A DNA stretch of 7,124 nucleotides. Source: Acidobacteriota bacterium (lineage in GTDB: Bacteria; Acidobacteriota; Terriglobia; 20CM-2-55-15). Under the pieces are notes generated by a model, which worked only from the letters and a program-made list of their open reading frames with translations, searched no databases and had not been told where the DNA came from. Below, one piece after another: positions 1-6,856 of this stretch. A program made the translations under genes and the position numbers. Positions within the stretch are counted from its first letter, which is position 1. The number at the start of each line of letters is the position of its first letter. The stretch spans positions 1 through 7,124 of the forward strand of contig QHXA01000334.1 of the NCBI GenBank assembly GCA_003222755.1, in the 5' to 3' direction.

Positions 1-25
1 AGGGTAATTCCCGGTCGAGGATCCG

Positions 26-331
26 TTGAACTCATTCGAAAAGCTGCCGGACGCCAAGAAACGCAGTTGGCTTCTGAAATCATCAAACGTTCACTCGCCG
101 TCGCTGCACGGTCCTCTCATCGCTGTAGACGAGCCGGGGGCGGAGCGCGCCGATCCGGCATATCGCGATGTCTTGCTCGACGGCCGGCTTCGACGGTCGC
201 GCGCGCGTCTGAATCCGGATCTTCCTCCTGAAGTCATCGAAGATGCTTACCGCAAACTCACACGAAGCGATGCGCCGTCACTCGTCGAGCGCAACCGCGA
301 ACGGAAGAGAGCGGGTTTGGTTCATTCATAA
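26..331 (+). pseudogene. Remnant of type I restriction enzyme HsdR (N-terminal region)
   Basis: Intact HsdR is the roughly 1000-residue motor and nuclease subunit of a type I restriction-modification complex. This 101-codon frame keeps only a short piece resembling the HsdR N-terminus. Residues about 28-92 carry hallmarks I recall from that family: HGPLIAVDEPGAERAD, then RDVLLDGRLR, then LNPDLPPEVIEDAYRKLTR and SLVERNR. In the family the next stretch is usually NRxFHRMLVDGVxVEY; here it breaks off after NR and stops nine codons later. Upstream of residue 28 the sequence also does not look like HsdR, and the only start is a TTG just after an in-frame stop at 5-7. No nuclease or helicase domain, HsdM or HsdS is visible. 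The homologous part is about 104-301. The assignment is from memory of the family; that it is a dead fragment is strongly supported by its length. Confidence 0.68.
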
Positions 332-1057
332 GCGTTTGGGGGAAATTTTGAAATTGCACGATTCCTGCACCTCAAATCCTGAAATCCGAAATGTGAAATT
401 GAACGGAGAACACGTCCAGTCCAACCTAAGGTTTCGGATTTCAGGATTTGAGGTATAGGAATCGTGCATTTTCAAAATTCTTACTCTTGTCCATAGGTGA
501 AGGCCTGAATGCCCCGAGCGCCACATACTCGCTCCACATCGCCGCGTAAAAGTGTCGTGCGCCACCACAGCACGAATGCGCGGATCGATCTCCGGTATCG
601 ACAAAACAGTCCATTCTCCGAAACTGTGTCCGACAACGCCTACCTGATTTAGATCCAACTTGGCTTCCGAGTTCCATGTCGTTCGCCCGAGCATGAGGTC
701 GAGCAGAAACTGAAGATCGGGCACGCGGCTTCCAACCACGGTTTCGATTCGTGCCGCGTTTTGCTCCGCGGTCAAGCCCTCGCGCCTGGCAAGCTCCGCA
801 ACGAATGTTTCGGAATGGTCCAGCGCGGCGACCACGTACCCGTGACTGCTCAGATGTGTGCAAAGGAACGTGGCGCTGCGCCGATTGCCGCCACTGCAAT
901 GCGAGTACGCGATCAGCGGGTAAGTTCCACTCCCCGCCGGATACCAGATCTCGCAAGAGAACACGCGATTGCGCCGTCCGTCCCGGGCTTCAATCGTGCG
1001 TACACCGACCGGAAACGGACCTCGCCCAAACGGATCGTATTGTGCAGCTTCTTTCAT
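326..1057 (-). pseudogene. Alpha/beta hydrolase, C-terminally truncated
   Basis: The 243-residue product starts like an alpha/beta-fold hydrolase of the dienelactone hydrolase / PAF-acetylhydrolase-like kind. Residues 8-55 hold the opening strands (YDPFGRGPFPVGVRTIEARD, then EIWYPA and PLIAYSHCSGG), with GYVVAALDHSE at 73-83. The nucleophile elbow is GHSFGEW at 143-149, making Ser145 the likely nucleophile; family members commonly have Gly where Glu148 stands. After RIRAVVA (160-166) the resemblance ends: the tail becomes Arg-rich and from about residue 193 is encoded by the inverted repeat at 344-479. The family's catalytic Asp and His lie further on and are missing. A frameshift near 558-570 is possible, since the alternative frame there reads GGARHFYAAMWSEYVALGAF. 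The ATG has only a weak G-rich ribosome site. No signal peptide is seen. Probably inactive. Confidence 0.7.
344..479. repeat. Long imperfect palindrome (48-bp inverted arms, 40-bp loop)
   Basis: The left arm at 344-391 and the right arm at 432-479 are reverse complements at 45 of 48 positions, with a 40-base loop at 392-431. The inner half of each arm, 23 bases covering CTCAAATCCTGAAATCCGAAA on the left, is uninterrupted. Such a stem could fold strongly as RNA or cruciform DNA. It lies exactly between the 3' ends of two broken converging genes, the HsdR remnant and the hydrolase. No transposase, clear terminal repeat or target duplication is seen. It could be a dispersed non-autonomous palindromic element, or serve as a bidirectional terminator; the arms and loop are seen directly, the role is inferred. 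Confidence 0.85.
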
Positions 1058-1080
1058 GGTTCACCCTACGCTTGCCGATG

Positions 1081-1106
1081 TTGACACACTTCGCCTCTAG
1101 TACAAT
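1081..1106 (+). promoter_or_regulatory. Possible promoter for the MFS gene
   Basis: A perfect TTGACA lies at 1081-1086 and TACAAT (five of six to the -10 consensus) at 1101-1106, in the 73-bp gap between the divergent hydrolase and MFS starts. The spacer is only 14 bases, shorter than the usual 16-18, so the pairing is uncertain. Confidence 0.35.
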
Positions 1107-1130
1107 CCTCGCCCTGGAGGTTTCATCACG

Positions 1131-1889
1131 ATGGCGGCGAATGCCACGAATTCTGCGGTCGGAACGCGGAGCGGCTCATTTGCGTGGTTGGCGGATCTTG
1201 CGCCACGCGAGAAGCGGGCATTCGGCGCGTGCATTGGCGGGTGGGGGCCCGACGCGATGGACGTTCAGATGTATGGCTTCGTCGTGCCCGCGCTTATTGC
1301 CACTTGGGGTCTCACGGGCCGGCAGACGGTAGATCTTCAAACAGCAGCGTTGTTGGTTTCCGCCGTCGGTGGATGGCTGGCCGGCTTCTTAGCGGTTCGC
1401 ATCGGACGCGTTCGGACGCTACAGATTGCGATCCTATGGTTCGCAGTCTTCACCTTCTTATCGGGGCTGGCGCAAAACTATGAACAGTTGCTGGGTGCGC
1501 GCGCTCTATTAGGACTCGGCTTTGGCGGCGAGTGGGCGGCCGGGGCGGTGCTGCTGGGTGAATCGATTCGCGCTGAACATCGAGGAAAAGCTCTCGGCAT
1601 GATGCAGGCGGGCTGGGCGGTGGGATGGGGCGTCGCTACGATTCTGTACGCAGTGTCTTTTACTCATCTGCCGCAAGAGACCGCATGGCGTGCGCTGTTC
1701 ATGGTGGGAATCCTCCCGGCCCTTTTCGTTTTTTTTGTTCGGCGATATGTGGAAGAGCCGCCAATTCACTTGGAAACGCGCTCGAAGCTGGAAGCCGTCG
1801 GCGTGTTCGCCGGCATCGCATACGCCACGATGGCGATCGCCGCCTTCCTGCTGCCGGAAACAAAAGGCAAAGTTTTAGCGGCGGAATAA
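1131..1889 (+). pseudogene. MFS transporter with large in-frame internal deletion
   Basis: This 252-residue product is a shortened major facilitator transporter resembling the aromatic acid:H+ / sialate symporter group, which normally has 12 helices and about 400-430 residues. The first six helices are present at roughly 44-60, 70-88, 97-115, 121-143, 156-177 and 187-204. GPDAMDVQMY (39-48) in helix 1 and GFGGEWAAGAVLLGE (130-144) in helix 4 fit the family. After RRYVEEPPIHLETRSKL (204-220) it jumps directly to the last-helix signature EAVGVFAGIAYATMAIAAF (221-239), ending LLPETKGK. Helices 7-11, about 170-180 residues, are therefore missing in frame, with the junction near 1785-1803. The motif A loop reads GFLAVRIGR, with Val89 where the family usually has Asp. 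Start ATG is supported by TGGAGG at 1115-1120. A working six-plus-one-helix protein is possible but unlikely, so I call it a probable pseudogene. Its stop is 3 bp from the convergent receptor gene. Confidence 0.8.
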
Positions 1890-1892
1890 ATG

Positions 1893-4800
1893 CTAAAAAT
1901 TCAGTCTAAGCGAAGCCTGCAACTCACGGAATGACGTTTCCGATTTTGCATTCGTGCCCGCAAACCTTCCGAAATTGGCGTCATTGATATTCATAATCAA
2001 CGCGGCAGGGTTAGGCTCGGGATGGTTGAACACGTTTCGAGCGTCTACTCGGAACTGCAGATTCTTCGCTTCGGTAATCTTGAAAGACTTGCCCATGCTC
2101 GCGTCAAAACGCCATCGTCCCGGCCCTTCAACCACACGTTGACCGAGCGTGCCTCGTGTTCCGGGCTTGGGATGCTGGAGAAGGATTTGACTGCCGCCGG
2201 CATCGGCAACCGCGTTCAATGTGCACGCGCTCTGCAGACTGGCCGCGACTGCAAGGCACTGCGGATCACGAACCAGCTTGATGCTGGAAGGGCTGAAATA
2301 GTTGCCGGTCGGCCCACTGGGGAATTCGGCTTTGCCGCTTCGAATATCGAATGGACCGACGACGTCGGGAGTGCCGTTGTTGTAGAGCATGTTCTGGGCG
2401 ACAATGCTCAGAGGCTGTCCCGTATTCATATTCACGATCCAGCCCATCTGCCAGCCTTCGATCACTCGCGCTAGAATACCGGCACTCTTCCCCAACAAAA
2501 GTTGATCCGGTCCGATCGGCAACGAAAAACTGCCATTGCTGCGAAAGTCGTGACGTCGGGTATCCGGCAACACCGCGTAATCGGCCCGCCGGTCCAACGG
2601 ATCCGTGAATACTTCAGTGCCGGGGAATCCTGCGCCGAGGCTCTTGCTCCACGTATATGTGGTCTCGGTACTGATGCCTCGAACCGGCCGTAGGCCGAAC
2701 TGCACATTAAGCGAGTGGTAATTGCTGCTGATGTTGTTCGTCATCAGATTAACGCCGCCGAATTGTGGATTCGAGACAATGAAATTCTCCGGGAATCCGT
2801 TCAGCCGCATGACAGCGCCTACCTGTCCGGCTGGGATTGCCGGCAAAGTCGGATTGCTCGCCGTTGCATAGTTCAGGGTGTTCAGCGATGCCGCCAAGCC
2901 CGAGTAGTTGCCGTTCGCAAGATTGGCATTAAACGTAGAACTGGACCGCATGTGCATTCCCGCGGTCTGTAGCACACCATTGACTGTCGTTCCGACTGGC
3001 CCGAAGCCAGTACCCGCGATGTTGATGCCGTTGAACATGCGATTCAACAAGTCGGACTCGCCTCCCGCGCGAACGGCATCAAACGCCTCCTTCAATCCAT
3101 TGCTGCGAAAGTTCGGTATGTTGATGTTGTTCGACGCGCTGCGCTGCTTCCGTCCGAGAGTACCGATATATCGAACATCGAGGGACATCTTGGAACCGAT
3201 GCTTCGAGTAACGGCTAGCGTCAGGTTCTGCGCATATGGAGTGACGAGATTGGGATCTGGAATGAAGACGCCTTGGCTGCGCTCAAACAATGGAATTTGC
3301 TGCAGGGGCTTGGTCGGAACCGGTACTGGGATTAGCGAGGACAACCTGGTGAGATCGAGATAAGCGTTGGCACTGCTGTCGCCGATATACGTGACGTTTT
3401 GGGAACTCCCAGGTGCACTGGTCTCTTGCACGATCGAACTAAAGCCGTCGCCAATCTGGTAGGTGAGCTGATACCCGCCACGCAGCGTGGTTTTGCCGAC
3501 TCCAAACCAGGGAACCTGCCATGCAAATCCCACAGCCGGCCCAAAGTTGTTCCAATCGTCGGGGTACCAGGGGATATCGGGATGCGGCGAGTTCTTTCCG
3601 ATGTACTGGAATACGGTGGGTTCGCCACGCGTTCCAGGCCCCATCCAATCATTGAAACTTCGGCCGGAAATCCCAAACGCCGCCGCACCACCGCCAACTG
3701 GAAGCGGCATCAGCCCGTTCGCTTCATACGGCACGCCCAGATAGTCATATCGAAGTCCGAGGTTCAGCGTGAGGTTCTTTGTCGCTTTCCAATCATCCTT
3801 GAAAAACAAGCTGAATTCGTTGAGCCGAAGGTCGCGGACTTTTCCTGGATATGTCTTGTAATCGTCCCATGCATCCAACTTGTTGGGATCTTGCATGTAG
3901 TAGTACTGAGTAATGGAACCCAGAGAACCAGCCAGAAAACTCAATAGATTCCGCATCCGTGCGTTGTTGCCGGCGGCTGTCGTTCCGGCAAGTCCCGGCA
4001 TGTTCGTTATGCTGATCGCCGTAGTGGATATCGGTGACGTGGCCAAATCCCCGCCGGTTGCGCGCGGTATGGCTGTATTGCCGATGCCGGCATCCAGGCC
4101 CCACGATCCGCCTCGCCGAATTTCGCCGCCAAATTTGAATGCGTGGGTTCCTTTCGTCCAGCTAACGGAGTCGGCGTACTGCAACAACGTCGTGTGGTCT
4201 TCAAATGTCTGCGTGTTTCCGCCGCCGAGCGGTGAGTTCGCTTGAAAATTCACCTGACCGGTTCCCAAGCCGAGATAAACCGGGTAGCCGGAATAGTTGG
4301 GATAAAACTTCTGTCCCGCGCCATCCGTCTTCGGATTGTTCAATCCATTCCACTGTGTGAAGCCAGTGCGCCGCAATCCGAGACGAGCCTCGTTGACGAT
4401 GGTCGGCGAAAGAGTAGACGTGAATGTTATCGCCAAATGATGCGGCCGGCGCGAGCGGCTGCCGGAGAATGTATCGGGCCACGTCATCAAATTAGCGCCG
4501 CCTGCAGAGTTTTCCAATGTATATGTGCCCGACAGTTTGTGGATCGCGTTGAAGTTGTGGTCCAGCTTCACATTAATCTGTTTCCGATTGACGCCTGTGC
4601 CCCCGAACGAAAAAATGCCTTCGTTTCCGCCCCTGAACGGGCGCACCCACCGGTAACCGGCGGTGTTCAGTCCATCGCTGCCGGTAGCCTCGTAGTTATT
4701 CGGTAGCGGCATCTTCGTCAAAAGCTGTTTGGTGAAGCCGGTGGGGTCCATCGCCTTTCGATTCGGATCCCAGGGATTGCCCTGGACGACTGCATCGGAG

Positions 4801-5969
4801 CAATCCGGCCTCGTGGGGATATTCTGCAGTGGACCAAATACGCTGGCATACCGAAGCGGTCCACCGGGACTCACTGGATTGCCCAACCCGTCCACAACGG
4901 CAATCGTTGGAGTAGCGCCGCTAGGCTGAGTGGCCTGGAGAGCATTGCCGTTATTCCAATTGTCGAAGTACCGAAAAACGCCAAGCCGCGCGCACGGCGT
5001 AAGCACTAGCGGATTCTGGAGCGCACGTTCGTTAACAAGCAGAGCGTCCCACAGCGCAAAAAGGAACGTCTTGTTCTTCACGATGGGACCACCAACACTC
5101 GCGCTGTATTGATTCCTGTTCACCCAGTCCTTCGTGAGGGGTTTCCATTCACCGGTTTTCGCGTCGACGGCCCGGTTATTCGCCCACGTGTTTGCGTCGA
5201 AAGCGCTGTTTCGCACATACCACACAGCGCTGCCTCGCCACAGATTCGTTCCAGACCGGGTGAAGACTTGCATCTGTCCATTACCGCGGCCCATCTCCGC
5301 ATCTACCGGTGCGAGAACCAAACGCATTTCCCCGATGAGATCGGGACTCATATACGTGGAAGGAGTGAGGCCAGCCTGCATATTCCGCGCAGATCCGCTG
5401 GACTCCATTCCGTCACGCGTGACGTTGACGCTGCGTGCGCCCAGCCCGGCAAATGTTCCAGTGACGCCGTTGGCGTCCATTCGCGTTCCAGGCAGCGTAT
5501 CCAACAGTCCAAGAATGTTGTTACCGATAATCGGTAGAGACTGCATCCGTTGTTCCGATAGAACGCTACCCACCGATGCGCTCGATGTGGCAAGCAAAGA
5601 ATCCACCGGCACGGTTACGTCGACACCTGTTGTCAGCGCACCGACCGCCAGTCGAATGTTCAGCCGAAGTTCCTGAGTGTTTCCAATTTGGACCTCGTAG
5701 ACTTTCATCTGAAAGCCGGGCAACTCCGCAGCAACCGTGTATGGTCCTGGCAACAGGCTCGGAAAGTTGTATGCGCCTGCTTCATTGCTGACCGTGCTTG
5801 TCACCACGCCGGTGGCCGTGTTCGTCGCCGTAACGGACACACCCGGCAGGACGGCGCCGCTGGGGTCGTCGATTGTTCCACTGATTCTTGCGTTACCCGA
5901 TTGGCTGAAGACAGTGACAGCAACCATCAAGAATAGGAAAACTGCGATGCCGACCCAGAGAGCTTTCAT
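1893..5969 (-). CDS. TonB-dependent receptor, Oar-like, with carboxypeptidase-regulatory-like domain
   Basis: This 1358-residue outer-membrane protein appears complete. Residues 1-22 form a Sec signal peptide (Lys2, then a long hydrophobic run ending VTVFSQ). Residues about 27-108 are a carboxypeptidase-regulatory-like beta-sandwich (ISGTIDDPSGAVLPGVSVTA, then AGAYNFPSLLPGPYTV and GFQ). Residues about 128-240 form the plug, with SLPIIGNN, DTLPGTRM, VNVTRDGME and MGRGNGQMQVFTRSGTN. The rest is a large beta-barrel with repeated strand motifs such as LNLGLRYDYLGVP, TTLRGGYQLTYQIGDG and LQFRVDARNVFNHPEPNP. It ends ASLRLNF, a terminal Phe typical of Bam-inserted barrels. In Acidobacteriota this family is highly duplicated; it probably imports large or complex substrates using TonB-ExbBD energy, but the substrate cannot be read from sequence. 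The ATG is fixed by AAGGAG at 5976-5981, six bases upstream. No SusD-like partner, sigma/anti-sigma pair or degradative enzyme is adjacent, so the receptor looks stand-alone. Confidence 0.95.
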   Translation of the reverse strand: MKALWVGIAVFLFLMVAVTVFSQSGNARISGTIDDPSGAVLPGVSVTATNTATGVVTSTVSNEAGAYNFPSLLPGPYTVAAELPGFQMKVYEVQIGNTQELRLNIRLAVGALTTGVDVTVPVDSLLATSSASVGSVLSEQRMQSLPIIGNNILGLLDTLPGTRMDANGVTGTFAGLGARSVNVTRDGMESSGSARNMQAGLTPSTYMSPDLIGEMRLVLAPVDAEMGRGNGQMQVFTRSGTNLWRGSAVWYVRNSAFDANTWANNRAVDAKTGEWKPLTKDWVNRNQYSASVGGPIVKNKTFLFALWDALLVNERALQNPLVLTPCARLGVFRYFDNWNNGNALQATQPSGATPTIAVVDGLGNPVSPGGPLRYASVFGPLQNIPTRPDCSDAVVQGNPWDPNRKAMDPTGFTKQLLTKMPLPNNYEATGSDGLNTAGYRWVRPFRGGNEGIFSFGGTGVNRKQINVKLDHNFNAIHKLSGTYTLENSAGGANLMTWPDTFSGSRSRRPHHLAITFTSTLSPTIVNEARLGLRRTGFTQWNGLNNPKTDGAGQKFYPNYSGYPVYLGLGTGQVNFQANSPLGGGNTQTFEDHTTLLQYADSVSWTKGTHAFKFGGEIRRGGSWGLDAGIGNTAIPRATGGDLATSPISTTAISITNMPGLAGTTAAGNNARMRNLLSFLAGSLGSITQYYYMQDPNKLDAWDDYKTYPGKVRDLRLNEFSLFFKDDWKATKNLTLNLGLRYDYLGVPYEANGLMPLPVGGGAAAFGISGRSFNDWMGPGTRGEPTVFQYIGKNSPHPDIPWYPDDWNNFGPAVGFAWQVPWFGVGKTTLRGGYQLTYQIGDGFSSIVQETSAPGSSQNVTYIGDSSANAYLDLTRLSSLIPVPVPTKPLQQIPLFERSQGVFIPDPNLVTPYAQNLTLAVTRSIGSKMSLDVRYIGTLGRKQRSASNNINIPNFRSNGLKEAFDAVRAGGESDLLNRMFNGINIAGTGFGPVGTTVNGVLQTAGMHMRSSSTFNANLANGNYSGLAASLNTLNYATASNPTLPAIPAGQVGAVMRLNGFPENFIVSNPQFGGVNLMTNNISSNYHSLNVQFGLRPVRGISTETTYTWSKSLGAGFPGTEVFTDPLDRRADYAVLPDTRRHDFRSNGSFSLPIGPDQLLLGKSAGILARVIEGWQMGWIVNMNTGQPLSIVAQNMLYNNGTPDVVGPFDIRSGKAEFPSGPTGNYFSPSSIKLVRDPQCLAVAASLQSACTLNAVADAGGSQILLQHPKPGTRGTLGQRVVEGPGRWRFDASMGKSFKITEAKNLQFRVDARNVFNHPEPNPAALIMNINDANFGRFAGTNAKSETSFRELQASLRLNF

Positions 5970-6010
5970 AGACCGCTCCTTTGATGAATTGTCAGGAAAT
6001 TCGTGGGCGG

Positions 6011-6039
6011 ACCATATCGTCGCCGATTTCTATTTGCAA
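6011..6039 (-). promoter_or_regulatory. Putative sigma-70-type promoter of the TonB-dependent receptor
   Basis: On the minus strand, TTGCAA (6034-6039) is followed by a 17-base spacer and TATGGT (6011-6016). Each box matches consensus at four positions and the spacing is ideal. Transcription would begin near 6004, giving a leader of about 35 bases before the ATG at 5969 that contains the AAGGAG ribosome site. This is a pattern match only; acidobacterial promoters are not well defined. Confidence 0.4.
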
Positions 6040-6063
6040 GAGTTTTTGGCGCCGGGTCCTATG

Positions 6064-6085
6064 AAATGGGGCCGGAGGCCCATTT
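6064..6085. other. Short hairpin in the receptor upstream region
   Basis: AAATGGGGCC at 6064-6073 pairs with GGCCCATTT at 6077-6085 around a GGA loop, leaving one bulged G. It lies just beyond the stop of the possible small-peptide gene on the minus strand and upstream of the receptor promoter. It could weakly stop transcription entering from that side, but no T-run follows on either strand. Confidence 0.3.
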
Positions 6086-6088
6086 CCA

Positions 6089-6230
6089 TTATCTGCACTT
6101 GCCGCCAGGGCAGCGGTTGTTCTCCTCGCACACGAATTCATAGAGGCCAACGCGTTCCCATTCAGGATGCAGTTTTAGTTCGAACGCACGCGATCAATAC
6201 GCCAATCAAGCAGAAGACTGCGCGTTTCAT
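6089..6230 (-). pseudogene. Possible small secreted Cys-containing peptide gene with a one-base frameshift
   Basis: The ATG at 6230 opens MKRAVFCLIGVLIAC, a good signal peptide (basic start, hydrophobic core; LIAC also resembles a lipobox). As written, the frame then ends after 22 codons. Moving by one base near 6188 opens a protein-like stretch, AFELKLHPEWERVGLYEF followed by VCEENNRCPGGKCR, and a TAA at 6089-6091. The region is 142 bases, one more than a clean 46-residue peptide with stop would need. Joined, it would be a signal peptide plus about 31 mature residues with a C-x5-C-x4-C pattern. The upstream ribosome site is only a G-run about nine bases before the ATG. I do not recognise a family. 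It may be a small pseudogene, a sequencing error in a real gene, or chance; the last is a serious possibility at this length. Confidence 0.33.
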
Positions 6231-6291
6231 GGGAGCACCCCCAGGATGTTGGGAATGACTTTAGGTTAGCCGCTTTTCAGAAATCAACCAT

Positions 6292-6738
6292 TCACTCGTG
6301 CCGCAATGCCTGCATCGGCTGCGCGCGAGACGCACGACGCGCGGGCGCGACGGCTGCACTAAGCGCCACGCAAAGCAGCAGTACCGCAGCACCGGCAATG
6401 GCAACCTCATCGGCAACTCGAATGACTCCTACGAGGAATCCGCCATTCTCCAGCACTCGCACCAAAGCAGGAGCCCCGGCAAGTCCGAGCAGAGTGCCCG
6501 CGGCGACCGGTATGAGCGATTGGCGGAGCACGAGTCGAAGGATGTCGATACGCTGCGCACCCAGGGCAATGCGAAGACCGATCTCCGGAATGCGGGTTCC
6601 CACAAAGAACGAAAGCATTCCGTAAAGACCGAACGACACTTCCAGTAACGCAACAAGCGCGGCGAAGGATAATATGCCGACGAGCAACCGCCGCTCTCGA
6701 ATATGGATGAGCACGCGACTACATGCGTGATTCTGCAT
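6292..6738 (-). pseudogene. C-terminal FtsX domain remnant of a MacB-like (ADOP-type) ABC permease
   Basis: The 148-residue product corresponds to the last FtsX-like domain of a MacB-type permease, matching the large (about 800-residue) permeases expanded in Acidobacteriota. Residues about 11-45 read IHIRERRLLVGILSFAALVA, then FGLYGMLSFFVGTR. The diagnostic loop EIGLRIALGAQRIDILRLVL spans 52-71, and the end is PARRASRAQPMQALRHE (132-148). Three helices fit: about 18-43, 73-97 and 113-133. Homology starts only near residue 11; in the same frame a stop lies five codons upstream (6751-6753), and no permease-like sequence is seen further upstream in any frame. The first FtsX domain, the periplasmic MacB core and the ATPase partner are missing, so this is a 5'-truncated relic. 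It points towards the receptor gene but is separated from it by 322 bases. Confidence 0.85.
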
Positions 6739-6856
6739 TGGCGCCCTCCGCTACGATTCTTTACATCATTTGACAACTTGCTTTTGATGCGAAGCGTATG
6801 CCAGTCGCGTCTGATCAAGGGGTCGCAAAGATTCGCTTCGCACAGGAGGAGTGCAA

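Noticed and set aside
1..231. Frame open from the left edge, beginning RVIPGRGSVELIRKAAGRQE, as the end of an upstream gene
   Set aside because: The first 35 residues look plausible, but the rest is a shadow of the HsdR-like frame and no family was recognised. It is too weak to call without sequence to the left.
26..1057. A functional restriction or defence island
   Set aside because: Only a fragment of HsdR is present, with no methylase, specificity subunit or other defence gene in the window.
751..1332. A 193-codon plus-strand frame spanning the hydrolase 5' half and the MFS start
   Set aside because: It overlaps two recognisable genes in other frames and its product is Arg/Ser/Pro-rich with no domain, typical of an antisense shadow in GC-rich DNA.
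1954..5936. Many plus-strand open frames of 60-180 codons opposite the receptor gene, such as 3399-3947 and 5134-5676
   Set aside because: They are shadows of the minus-strand receptor: no ribosome sites, low-complexity Arg/Pro/Ser-rich products and no recognisable domains.
6064..6085. Rho-independent terminator between the permease relic and the receptor
   Set aside because: The stem is short with a bulge, and no T-run follows on either strand. It is kept only as a hairpin.
6298..6648. Plus-strand frame opposite the permease relic
   Set aside because: Its product is highly charged and without domains, while the minus strand matches the FtsX domain clearly.
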